30,355 nucleotides of DNA from Pseudomonadota bacterium (lineage in GTDB: Bacteria; Desulfobacterota; Desulfovibrionia; Desulfovibrionales; Desulfomicrobiaceae): positions 1 to 30,355 of the forward strand of contig JAEWKZ010000094.1 of NCBI GenBank assembly GCA_023393525.1. The letters run 5' to 3'. Positions 18,507 through 26,790 of the stretch are shown here, in pieces. Made by a program: the position numbers and the translations under genes. Below the pieces are notes generated by a model. It did not search any database. It saw only the letters and a program-made list of their open reading frames with translations, and was not told the origin of the DNA. The first letter of the stretch is position 1; each line of letters starts with the position of its first letter.

Positions 18507-19190
18507 CTACATGCCGTCCAGGATCAGATCCACCACGTCATGCAGGCCGGGAGGCAGGGTACGCGTGGATGCCAGACGGATGATTTCCGCAAAGCCGGAA
18601 GCGTACGCGGATTTGCCCAGCACCCGGGATTCCAGTCGAATGTGAACGTCGCCGCCGCGTATGGACACCTCGTGATAGGCGTGGCGGTCAAGAAATTCGG
18701 GGGGGATGTTCAGAATCTCGCGTTGCGTCCTCGGGTCGCGTATCGAGCGGATCGCGTCCTCGGCGATGCCGAGCGAGCGCGCGATATAGACGGCGGTGCC
18801 GGGTTTGGTGCGTTTCGCGGCCTGGTGCGATTCCGTGATTTCAATGTCCCGGCCTTTGAACCGACCGGCGGATTGCTTGATCATGGCCATGAAGGAAAGC
18901 ATCTGCATGTTCACGTTCGGGCACACGACTATGGGAAAAGCGGGCTGTGACGGAAGCCTCGAGCCTGCCGTGGAAAGTTCGAACAGGATTTCCCCTCCGG
19001 CGGCGCAGAAATCGACAACCTCATCCAGTTCGCGCCCTGAACCGGCATGGACCACCATGCGCCGTCCCTTCTCCGGGCGCGCCCGTTCATCCCACGGAAG
19101 CACGCCGGAAATGGATGAGCCCTGCAACCCATGCAGCAATTCCAAGGCCAGCTTTCCGCGACCGACAACAAGCACTTCGTATTTTTCCAT
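18507..19190 (-). CDS. DapB-like (dihydrodipicolinate reductase C-terminal fold) protein
   Basis: This 227-residue protein resembles DapB, which reduces dihydrodipicolinate in lysine synthesis, but it is shorter (273 aa in E. coli) and diverged. The motif around the catalytic His/Lys pair is readable as ESHQAAKRTKPGTA (120-133): H122 and K126 align with the E. coli catalytic His and Lys of EAHHRHKVDAPSGTA, while the substrate-binding SGT is changed to PGT. The dinucleotide loop is VVGRGKLALEL instead of the usual GxxGxMG form. ATG 19190 is preferred because AAAGGA lies upstream; an in-frame start at 19307 would add a non-conserved Cys/Arg-rich front. Whether it is a true DapB or a paralog with another substrate is open. 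Confidence 0.7.
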   Translation of the reverse strand: MEKYEVLVVGRGKLALELLHGLQGSSISGVLPWDERARPEKGRRMVVHAGSGRELDEVVDFCAAGGEILFELSTAGSRLPSQPAFPIVVCPNVNMQMLSFMAMIKQSAGRFKGRDIEITESHQAAKRTKPGTAVYIARSLGIAEDAIRSIRDPRTQREILNIPPEFLDRHAYHEVSIRGGDVHIRLESRVLGKSAYASGFAEIIRLASTRTLPPGLHDVVDLILDGM

Positions 19191-19373
19191 GACTTTTTTC
19201 CTTTCGTTACGCTCAGGCAAGACTGGCCCGCACACCCGTTGCGCACCGCTACACGAAAGGTCGCAGGCTCGGCAAGCGCCCACGCCACGGCAACGCGCCG
19301 TCACCATGGCAGCGTCGGCGGGATGACCGGATATAATTTTGGGGAAACTGCGGGCAGGCGCGACCGATGTCGA

Positions 19374-20162
19374 TCAGGGAAGCGAGCTTGGACACACGGG
19401 CGTGACGGCCATGCCTGCATTCTGCGCGGGGCCGTCAAGTGGGAGCCGGATAATGAATGTCGTGCCCTTGCCTGGCTGCGTGGTGAACGTGAGGAGGCCG
19501 CCGTGGGCCTCGGCGAACTTTTTGGCGATAGCGAGCCCCAACCCGAGACCTTTGGTTGATCCCATTGTCTGAAAGGGCTCGAAAACCCGTTCGCGGATTT
19601 CCTCGGGAATGCCTGGCCCGTTATCCCTGACTTCAATGCTCACAGGGTCGTGAGCCGATGCGTCCAAGACGATCTCGATCCTGCCTTCCCGTCCGCCCAT
19701 GGCATCCGCCGCGTTGAAAACGAGATTCTGCAGGATGCGCTGCACGCGTCCCGGATCAGCCATGATCGTGCGGGGCGCCTGTATTTCAGCAAGCAATTCA
19801 ATGCCCCTGGATCGCAGAAACGGCGCATTGAGGGCGGCAAAACGATCCAACAGATCATGAATCCGTACCATTTCGATACGAAGGTTCGACCGGCCGCGCG
19901 AATAATCCAGCACCTCCTCGGCCATGGCGTTGACCCTATCAAGCTGTTCGACAATCAACGCGCAGCTCTCCTCGACGTCTTCGGGCTTGCAACGACCAGT
20001 CTGAATCAATTCCGCAGCCATGCGGATCACGGAAAACGGACTGCGGAAGTCATGAACGATTCCAAGCAGCAGTTGGCCCAGAATCGACATTTTCTCCTTG
20101 CGCAGCGATTCCTCGACATGGCGGGCGTTGGATTGGCGGATCTTGCGGATTGTGTGGAGCAT
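19374..20162 (-). CDS. Histidine kinase, probably 5'-truncated
   Basis: Only a transmitter module is present (262 aa). The HisKA helix has the acceptor in LLLGIVHDFRSPFSV (H37), and the ATPase domain has NLVFNAADAMGG (N box), VRDNGPGIPEE (G1) and TKGLGLGLAIAKKFAEAHGG (G2). There is no sensor, membrane segment or HAMP domain. In-frame sequence just before the ATG (SAAIRV) reads on only ~8 codons to a stop, and at that point an overlapping frame encodes the N terminus of an unrelated AAA ATPase. I infer that the native sensor part was lost at a junction near 20170-20195. The transmitter motifs are intact, so an unregulated soluble kinase is possible. No partner regulator adjoins it. Confidence 0.7.
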   Translation of the reverse strand: MLHTIRKIRQSNARHVEESLRKEKMSILGQLLLGIVHDFRSPFSVIRMAAELIQTGRCKPEDVEESCALIVEQLDRVNAMAEEVLDYSRGRSNLRIEMVRIHDLLDRFAALNAPFLRSRGIELLAEIQAPRTIMADPGRVQRILQNLVFNAADAMGGREGRIEIVLDASAHDPVSIEVRDNGPGIPEEIRERVFEPFQTMGSTKGLGLGLAIAKKFAEAHGGLLTFTTQPGKGTTFIIRLPLDGPAQNAGMAVTPVCPSSLP

Positions 20163-20316
20163 GACCCTTATGGCCGCGCTTCTTTTGCCCTGCGATCAGG
20201 CGCGCCAGCGTTGTTTTACCGACCTGCCTCGGTCCGCCGATCAGAACTGCCGGCGCATCCTGCATCGCTTCATCAATTCGTTGAATCAGAAATCGATGAC
20301 AACCTCCTGTATCCAT
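20163..20316 (-). pseudogene. N-terminal remnant of a DUF4143-type AAA ATPase
   Basis: From ATG 20316 on the minus strand the frame reads LIQRIDEAMQDAPAVLIGGP followed by RQVGKTTLARLIAG. This is the typical N terminus of the AAA_14/DUF4143 ATPase family, with Walker A GPRQVGKTT. After ~45 residues the resemblance ends and the frame runs into the antisense-free body of the downstream histidine kinase gene in another frame. The rest of the ATPase (Walker B, DUF4143 domain) is absent here. AGGAGG lies close to the start of the homologous part. Confidence 0.7.
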
Positions 20317-20387
20317 ATCCAAATTGATATGTAAAATTGGGATGTTGCCTAGTGCAAATTGGAATCTATCATCGAACAAATTGGGAT
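20314..20387. promoter_or_regulatory. AT-rich dyad and AAATTG repeats before the ATPase remnant
   Basis: CATATC (20314-20319) and GATATG (20326-20331) form a hyphenated palindrome around CAAATT. AAATTG recurs near 20321, 20334, 20356 and 20378, the last three ~21-22 bases apart, in a strikingly AT-rich strip. It looks like the old control region of the ATPase gene. Confidence 0.4.
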
Positions 20388-20427
20388 TTTCATGCTTGCC
20401 TTTTTATGTGCCTTTTCTAATTCGAAA

Positions 20428-21341
20428 TCACGGGTCCCTTCTCTTGGACCGGACTTCGTCCATGACGCGTTGCAGCTCATCCATCCCTGCCGGTTTGGCC
20501 AGATGGGCGTCCATTCCCGCCGCGAGAAACGCGTCCTGATCCTCTTTCATGGCGTATGAGGTCAGGGCGATGATCGGGGTTCGCGCTCCTCCCTTCGTTT
20601 TTTCCTTGGAGCGGATGAGGCGTGTCGCTTCGACACCGTCCAGGACAGGCATCTGGATGTCCATGATGACATCGAAATCTTCCTGCTCGTAGAGGGCAAG
20701 CGCCTCCTGGCCATTTTCGGCCACGGCAATCTGGTAGCCCGCCTTGGTCAGCAGACGGGATACGGCGAAACGGTTCACCGGATCGTCCTCGGCCAGAAGA
20801 ATCCTGCCGCAAGCGGGTCCGGCCGAAGACGCACCCATGCCCGGAACATGGGCCGCCGGCCCCAGAGGAAACGAGAGGCTGAAATGAAACGTGGTTCCGG
20901 AATCGACTTCGGTTTCCACGGAAATCGTCCCGCCCATGAGGCGCAAGAGCTTCTTGCAGATGGAAAGGCCCAGCCCCGCGCCCTGAAAACTTCTGGTGTA
21001 TCCCTGGACGCCCTGGGTGAACGGCTCGAACAGGTTTTTCAGCACGTCCGTCCGGATTCCGCAACCGGTGTCCGCCACGCAGAAGTACAGACGCGCCTGA
21101 CCCTGCTTGAGCGGGGACAGGACATGCGCCTCCAGCGTCACGAAACCCGTGGACGTGAATTTGAAGGCATTGCCCAGCAGGTTGGTCAGCACCTGCGACA
21201 AGCGCAGGGAGTCCCCCATGACGGATTCGGGCAGATGAGGATCGAAGCGGCAGACTGAATCAGCTTCATTTTGCGTTCCAATCGCTCCAGATTCTCTTTG
21301 GCATTCATGACGCTTTGCGTTTCATCGCTCTCTTTTTCCAT
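20428..21341 (-). pseudogene. Broken hybrid histidine kinase with internal deletion and frameshift
   Basis: From ATG 21341 a short N-terminal piece (SDETQSVMNAKENLERLERK, then MKLIQSA) is coiled-coil-like. Near 21250-21262 it passes, in a different frame, into the second half of a hybrid kinase: FDPHLPESVMGDSLRLSQVL, NLLGNAFKF, a G1 box with Pro changed to Arg (DTGCGIRTD), GAGLGLSICKK and a receiver domain. The histidine-bearing dimerisation domain and any sensor are missing, and the frames differ (122 bases from ATG 21341 to the ATG at 21219, not a multiple of 3). The receiver reads FDVIMDIQMP, one residue shorter than the usual FDLILMDIQMP. A protein starting at 21219 could only be a kinase-dead fragment plus receiver. 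It is paralogous to the kinase at 11498-14626. Confidence 0.8.
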
Positions 21342-21808
21342 GATTCATTCCCGGAACATCCGTACATGTTCAAATACAGAATCACCTTTCGCACCTCGAA
21401 AAAGACCTAACTGACTGTTGAAAAACTCAAAATTTGCAGGCCATTCAAAAGTGGTGAGAGGCAAGGAAGCGAAAAAAGCCAGGGCGCGCAGTCATGCGCA
21501 TACATAAGGCGGTCTGGCTTTTTTCGCTGGCGCAGCAGATCGCCGTTTTTCAACGGCCTGCTAAGCCGTCGATTACCACGCATCATGACCGATAATCCGG
21601 CACAGCGGGTGAACGCGGCGCGGCATCTTTCCAAACCCGGGGCATGCGCCGCCGCGTTGCCCAAATCTTACTCCCGGCGCGACTGTTATTCCAGGATAAA
21701 CGTGTCGCGGCCGGATCACTTCACAAAATAAGCTGCAAACAGTGCTTCCAGGCATCTGTCGCACCGTTTTGGTCACAAGCGCGCCTCACCGGCCTGATGA
21801 CAAAAGCA
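21342..21808. other. Gene-free region carrying a repeat element
   Basis: Apart from the nested-palindrome element I see no gene here. The minus-strand frame at 21573-21776 has no family resemblance. The two sides of the element also look non-coding. Confidence 0.5.
21417..21554. repeat. 138-bp nested-palindrome dispersed element
   Basis: The outer inverted repeats are GTTGAAAAAC (21417-21426) and GTTTTTCAAC (21545-21554). Inside, AGCGAAAAAAGCCAG (21468-21482) and CTGGCTTTTTTCGCT (21514-21528) form a perfect 15-bp inverted repeat with T and A runs, so either transcript would fold like a terminator. GCGCA/TGCGC forms a further inner dyad. Its right end recurs at 9651-9690. It has no open frame, so it is a MITE- or REP-like non-autonomous unit. 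Confidence 0.8.
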
Positions 21809-23380
21809 TCATTCCCGGCGCACGGCCCCGGCAGGGGCATAGGCGGCGGGATCGAGGGGGGAATGGCGGGTGATGTGTTCCCGCAGCACGTCCGCGTCCA
21901 CGAAGCCCGTGTTCACGAAGCCCTGCCGGTTGTCGACCCTGGGGTAGCCGTCGCCGCCGCTGGCCAGGTAGTTGTCCAGGACCACTGTGTACATCTGTTT
22001 CGCATCCAGCGGTCTGCCCTGCACCACCACATTGCGAACGGCTCCTTCGCGGAGTTCGAAACCGACTCCGCCATACTGCGCGAAACCGCCGGAACCCTGA
22101 GGCAGGGACGCCGTCAGCCTCAGGTACTCGGTCAGCTCCGCCGCGGTCATGTCCACGGTGCAGACGGTGTTGCCGAAGGGCTTCACGGTCAGCACGTCCT
22201 TGTAGGTGATCGGGCCCGAGGCAAGCCCGGCGCGGATGCCGCCGGAATTCATGACCGCGACATCCGCCCCGGTCTTCTCCATGATGGCCATGCAGGCCAG
22301 GGTGCCAAGCTCGGTCTGCGCGCTGCGCATGACGGCGCGATCGGCGCTGAAAGTGCCGCCGGCATGTCCGATGACAGTGCCGAGCGCGCTCTCCCCCTGC
22401 TCCTGGAATGGGGCGAGCAGGGCCAGCATGGCGGGGTCTTCAGGAACCGCTTCCCCAACGGACGCGCTACGGCCATCCACGTTCCCGGCCAGGTTCACGG
22501 GCAACAGGGAACCGCCGACCAAGCGCACCTGCCCCTTGTCGCGGAGCAGATCGACCCGGCCCACATATTTGCCGTGTTCGCCGGCCTGGACAATGACGGT
22601 TCCATTCTCCAGCACCGGGGCGCCAAGTTGCGAGTGCGAGTGCCCATCCACGATCAGATCGATGCCGGGCACGGCGTTGGCCAGGGTCTCGGACCCTGTC
22701 CGCGGGATGCCGGGAAGCTCGCTTTCGGCATAGCCGAGATGGGTCAGGGCAATGACCACGTCGGCCTGCCCGCGCAGCCTCGGAACCAACTCGCGGGCTT
22801 CGTCCACGGCCGAGCGAAAAGTCAGCCCCTTGATATTCTCCGGATTGCCGACAATGGCCGTGGTTTCGGTGGTCAGACCGAACACGGCCACGGTCAGACC
22901 GGGCAGACGGAACAGATGATAGGCGGGAAACAGGCGCTGGCCCGAGGCATCGTAGATGTTGGCCGCGAGCAGCGGAAAATGCATCCATCCCTCCTGCTTG
23001 CGCAGGACCTGCAGGGGATTGTCGAACTCGTGGTTGCCCACGGCCATGGCGTCGTAGCCCATGGCGTTCATGCCCCGGATGTCCGGTTCGGCGTCCAGCA
23101 TGTCGGACTCGGGCACGCCGGTGTTGATGTCTCCGGCATCGAGCAGGAGCACATGCCCGCCTTGGGCGGCCGCCTCGGCCCGCACCCGGTCGGCCACGGT
23201 CTTGTGGGCGGCCAGGCCGTACTCGCCCTTCTGGTTCTTCCAGAAGCGGCCGTGATGGTCGTTGGTGTGCAGGATGGTCAGGGTCTGGGGAGCCGGGTCG
23301 CCGTGGGGCAGGGCGGCGCACCCGCACAGCAGCAGGATGGCCAGGGTCTGGGCGAGTCTGAGAAAAAATCGAAAACGCAT
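21809..23380 (-). CDS. UshA-like 5'-nucleotidase/metallophosphatase lipoprotein
   Basis: The 523-residue protein has a signal peptide with lipobox LLLCGC (lipidation at C21), so it should be anchored in the outer leaflet of a membrane. The calcineurin-like metallophosphatase domain follows, with metal motifs ILHTNDHHGRF (D41, H43), DAGDINTG, VGNHEFDN, ALTHLGYAE and DGHSHSQLG. The C-terminal 5'-nucleotidase domain (about 330-510) binds the nucleoside, with the family pattern NSGGIRAGLASGPITYKD and DNYLASGGDGYP. It would dephosphorylate nucleotides outside the cytoplasm. GGAGG precedes the ATG, and nupC ends 13 bases upstream on the same strand. E. coli UshA is soluble and periplasmic, so lipidation is a difference. 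Confidence 0.92.
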   Translation of the reverse strand: MRFRFFLRLAQTLAILLLCGCAALPHGDPAPQTLTILHTNDHHGRFWKNQKGEYGLAAHKTVADRVRAEAAAQGGHVLLLDAGDINTGVPESDMLDAEPDIRGMNAMGYDAMAVGNHEFDNPLQVLRKQEGWMHFPLLAANIYDASGQRLFPAYHLFRLPGLTVAVFGLTTETTAIVGNPENIKGLTFRSAVDEARELVPRLRGQADVVIALTHLGYAESELPGIPRTGSETLANAVPGIDLIVDGHSHSQLGAPVLENGTVIVQAGEHGKYVGRVDLLRDKGQVRLVGGSLLPVNLAGNVDGRSASVGEAVPEDPAMLALLAPFQEQGESALGTVIGHAGGTFSADRAVMRSAQTELGTLACMAIMEKTGADVAVMNSGGIRAGLASGPITYKDVLTVKPFGNTVCTVDMTAAELTEYLRLTASLPQGSGGFAQYGGVGFELREGAVRNVVVQGRPLDAKQMYTVVLDNYLASGGDGYPRVDNRQGFVNTGFVDADVLREHITRHSPLDPAAYAPAGAVRRE

Positions 23381-23393
23381 TGAATTCCTCCGT

Positions 23394-24644
23394 TCAGATC
23401 AGCACGCCGACCATGGCGCCGGTCATCATCGTGGCCAGGACTCCGGCCAGAATGGATCGAGGCCCCAGTTCGACGATCTCACCGGCCCGCTCCGGGGCGA
23501 TCCGGGACAGGCCGCCAATGAGAATGCCTAGGCTGCCGACATTGGCGAACCCGCACATGGAATAGGTCATGATCAGGATGCTGCGCCCCGACAGGGTTCC
23601 GGGCGCAAGCGCGGCCAGGTCCAGATAGGCCAGAAGCTCGTTGAGCACGATCTTGGTCCCCATGAGGCTGCCCGCCGCATGCGCCTCGCTCCAGGGAATT
23701 CCGGTCAACCAGACCAGCGGGCTCATGACGAACCCCAGGATACCCTGCAAGGTCGGCGGTCCGCCGTCCAGCGCCGGCATGAGCCCGAGCGCCTGATTGA
23801 GCATGCTGACCATGGCCAGCAGCACCACCAGCAACGCCGCGACGCTGATGAAGACTTTCACGCCCAGGCTCGTGCCCAGCACCAGGGCGTCCATGGAACT
23901 GCGACTCTGGGCAGGTGGCGAAAACTCGCCGAGAGTGGTTTTGCCCGATTCCGGAATCATGACCCCGGCAATGAGGATGGACGCGGGCACGCTGATCAGG
24001 GAGGCGGTCAGGATGTGTCCCAGCGCGTTGGGCAGGACCGGCCCGATGATACCGGCGTACAGGACGAGCACGGTCCCGGCGATGGTGGCCATGCCGCACG
24101 TCATCAGGGTGAACAGTTCGCTGCGGGTCATGGACGCGATATAAGGACGCACCAGCAGCGGAGCCTCGACCATGCCCGCGAAAATGTTGGCCGCGCATCC
24201 GATGCCCAGCGCCCCGCCGATACCCATGGTCCGCTCCAGAACGAAGGACACTCCCCGGACCAGCACGGGAATGATCTTCCAGTGATACAAGAGCGACGAC
24301 AACGCCGCCGTGACAACGATGACGGGCAATCCCCGAAAGGCGAAGATGTAGGCCGCCCCGGAATACGGCTCCTCGAAAGGCAGAGCGCCTCCTCCCAAAT
24401 ACCCGAACACGAAGCTCGTTCCGGCCCGCGTCCCTTCCTCCAAGACCTCCATGGCCCGGTTGAGCACCAGAAACACATCCCGGAACAGGGGCAGCTTGAG
24501 CAGCATCAACGCCAGCACAAACTGCAACGCGAGGCCGATGACAATCAGCCTAACGCTCACCGCCCTGCGCTTCTCGGACAAGAGCCAAGCAATGAACACA
24601 AAGGCCACAAGCCCGAACGCACTTTGCAGCACGGCGAAAGTCAT
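23394..24644 (-). CDS. nupC: NupC-family concentrative nucleoside transporter
   Basis: This 416-residue CNT-family Na+- or H+-coupled nucleoside importer is an inner-membrane protein. N-terminal helices are followed by the gate region (SGAAYIFAFRGLPVIVVTAA), then family signatures NIFAGMVEAPLLVRPYIASM (with Glu of the nucleoside site) and LTGIPWSEAHAAGSLMGTKI, and YSMCGFANVGSLGI near the end. ATG 24644 is chosen because AAGGAG lies 7 bases upstream; a start at 24692 would add 16 charged residues before the first membrane helix. It is the first gene of a pair with the 5'-nucleotidase. Confidence 0.93.
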   Translation of the reverse strand: MTFAVLQSAFGLVAFVFIAWLLSEKRRAVSVRLIVIGLALQFVLALMLLKLPLFRDVFLVLNRAMEVLEEGTRAGTSFVFGYLGGGALPFEEPYSGAAYIFAFRGLPVIVVTAALSSLLYHWKIIPVLVRGVSFVLERTMGIGGALGIGCAANIFAGMVEAPLLVRPYIASMTRSELFTLMTCGMATIAGTVLVLYAGIIGPVLPNALGHILTASLISVPASILIAGVMIPESGKTTLGEFSPPAQSRSSMDALVLGTSLGVKVFISVAALLVVLLAMVSMLNQALGLMPALDGGPPTLQGILGFVMSPLVWLTGIPWSEAHAAGSLMGTKIVLNELLAYLDLAALAPGTLSGRSILIMTYSMCGFANVGSLGILIGGLSRIAPERAGEIVELGPRSILAGVLATMMTGAMVGVLI

Positions 24645-24901
24645 ACAGGCACTCCTTGGGAAGATGAAAAATCGAGAGCGGTCCGTCGCCAAACAGACGA
24701 ATTGCTTACACGCAGATCATCAGAACTGGAAGCTTTTTGGAACGGCCACGCCCCAGGTCGCCACCAATTCAATTTGGGTGATGCTCCCGTGCCGAGCACG
24801 GATTCGTGATGCTGGAGTTGCGCGTGCGGGCCGCCTTCAAATATCTGGATGCGGCGCGACATCGCGGATTCGAGGTGCGCTTCGCAGGCCTTCTTCGCCC
24901 T

Positions 24902-26737
24902 TCAGGAAATCAGGTGCAGCCCGAACTTGGTGTGCAGAAAGGATTGAAAATCGATGACCACGCCGAAGCAGTCCTTGAGCCGCTCCCGTTCGAGCGCGGC
25001 CAAAAGATCAATTCGGACATAATTGTCCGGGGCCTGCCCCGCACGCACGCCTGCGGCCTGGACACGCAGACGCAGGCTCTGGAAAAAATCAAAGGCGTCA
25101 TGAATATTGGCCGCCATCGCCTCCGAGAAGACGCCTTCCCGGCGCAGGCTGGAGAGGCGCTCCATGCTGCCCGTCTCGTGCAGCCCATGCTCCAGGGCCA
25201 GAGTCTTGATGCCCTGGGTCAGCGGAAAGATCCCGCCCTTTTTCAGATCAAGACAGCCTTTGGCCGGACCGCTCCTCTCGACCACGAGATTGTGGAAAAA
25301 GCCCATGGGCGGTGCAAAACGCAGCGCCTCCCTGGCCATGTACTTGAGCAGCACCGGAGTGTCGCGCACCTGACGAAAGAGGTGTTCCCGCAGTCGTTCG
25401 CAGAGCCGGGAGGAGCCCAAAATATGGCGTGCATCGGCCAGTTGGGTCAGACGCAGCACCGCGTCCGCGTCGACAACGCGCAGCATGGCGTCGATGCTGT
25501 CCCGCCATGCGGAGAACGACTGCCGCCAGAGCGCGTTCTCGATCATCACTCCGTGGGGACAGGGGGGGAAACCTATCTCCACCAAAGCGCGCACGAAGCG
25601 CTGCCCAAAGGCGGCGAAATAGTCCCCGTCTTCCCCTTCATCGGAAAAGACCAGGGCGTTGTCCTGGTCCGTGGCCAGAAACTGCTCCCTGCGCCCTTCG
25701 CTGCCGAGCACCATGAGCGAAAATTCCCGGGCCCCTCGCCCCAGCTCCTCCATGACCAGTTCCGCCACGCGGACCAGGATCCGGTCGTTTATATGGGCCA
25801 CGAACCGGCCCACTTTCTCGGCGCCGATCCTCTCCGCGGCGCTGCGTAGCACCATGAGGCGCAGACGCTCGAAGCACCGGGCCAGAGCCGCAAAAGACCG
25901 GGACGACGCGATTTCGCCCGACAGATGCAACGGGTTCTCCCCCCGGGCCGAGAGCATGTCCCGCTCCTGGAGAAGGCCGCGCGGCTTTTCGTTCTCATCG
26001 ACCACGACCAGACGGCGTATGCCGTGACGGATCATGGTTGAAAACGCCTCGAAAACCAGTTCCTCGCCGCCCACGGTGATAAGCCCCGCAGTCATCATCT
26101 CCTCCACCCTGACATCGAGCGTTCCGCGCGCGGCCTGGGCGAGCACGTCCTTTTCGGTGAGAATCCCGGCGACGCGCTCCGCATCGCCGACCAGACACGC
26201 GGAAACGCCCCGCTCGCGCATGATCCGCGCAGCCTCGGACGCGGACATGGAGGCCTGGACAAAAACCGGGTCATCAAGGGCGATGCTTCCCACAGCACGG
26301 CGCAGGAACGGATCGGTTTCCAGTTCGGACGCCCGCAAGCGCGACGCATCGAGCAGCATCGCGAGTCGCTCGCATCTGCGGACAAAATACGCCTTGAGCG
26401 CATTTTCCCCGTCCAGCATCGCCCTGAACGCTTCAAGCCCGATGGCCAGAAAGGAGGTGTCCTCCTCGGCCCGCACTTCCAGAAACGGCAGACGGTCGGG
26501 AGCGACGGACTCGAAGCCAAAAACATCGCCGTCGATGATCCGCTCGAAATGAACGCCCTGGGAAGTCAGCTGGACGGCGCCGCGCAGGACGACTCCGACC
26601 ACGGGTTCGACGAACATCTCGCGCGCCGGAAGCTGCCGCACGACGGGCCGCAGCCCTTCAAGCCTATCCGTCGAAAGCAGGCTGAAGGGATAGACCTTGC
26701 GCAGAAAATCCCGGCAAAAATGCGCGTCGGATGTCAT
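24902..26737 (-). CDS. CNMP-binding/CBS/DUF294 nucleotidyltransferase-like signalling protein
   Basis: This 611-residue cytoplasmic protein has four parts: a cyclic-nucleotide-binding-like beta-barrel (about 15-125, with GDVFGFE), two CBS domains (about 152-205 and 212-268; VGDAERVAGILTEKDVLA and VVDENEKPRGLLQERDML), a DUF294 putative nucleotidyltransferase domain with GSEGRREQF and DQDNALVF (345-364; acidic residues D357 and D359), and a DUF294 C-terminal domain (about 465-605). Such proteins often sit next to acetate/solute symporter genes, as here 53 bases after actP, and are thought to regulate them by sensing adenine nucleotides. GAGG lies 4 bases before the ATG. No downstream exonuclease gene, a frequent companion, is present. 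Confidence 0.9.
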   Translation of the reverse strand: MTSDAHFCRDFLRKVYPFSLLSTDRLEGLRPVVRQLPAREMFVEPVVGVVLRGAVQLTSQGVHFERIIDGDVFGFESVAPDRLPFLEVRAEEDTSFLAIGLEAFRAMLDGENALKAYFVRRCERLAMLLDASRLRASELETDPFLRRAVGSIALDDPVFVQASMSASEAARIMRERGVSACLVGDAERVAGILTEKDVLAQAARGTLDVRVEEMMTAGLITVGGEELVFEAFSTMIRHGIRRLVVVDENEKPRGLLQERDMLSARGENPLHLSGEIASSRSFAALARCFERLRLMVLRSAAERIGAEKVGRFVAHINDRILVRVAELVMEELGRGAREFSLMVLGSEGRREQFLATDQDNALVFSDEGEDGDYFAAFGQRFVRALVEIGFPPCPHGVMIENALWRQSFSAWRDSIDAMLRVVDADAVLRLTQLADARHILGSSRLCERLREHLFRQVRDTPVLLKYMAREALRFAPPMGFFHNLVVERSGPAKGCLDLKKGGIFPLTQGIKTLALEHGLHETGSMERLSSLRREGVFSEAMAANIHDAFDFFQSLRLRVQAAGVRAGQAPDNYVRIDLLAALERERLKDCFGVVIDFQSFLHTKFGLHLIS

Positions 26738-26752
26738 AGAACCTCGCTACTT

Positions 26753-26775
26753 GGTGGCCGTCAGGTCCGGCCACC
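26753..26775 (-). promoter_or_regulatory. Hairpin between actP and the DUF294 gene
   Basis: GGTGGCC (26753-26759) pairs with GGCCACC (26769-26775) around 9 bases. There is no T-run. It may tune expression or mRNA stability of the distal gene rather than end transcription. Confidence 0.4.
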
Positions 26776-26790
26776 ATGACTTTCCCGCGT

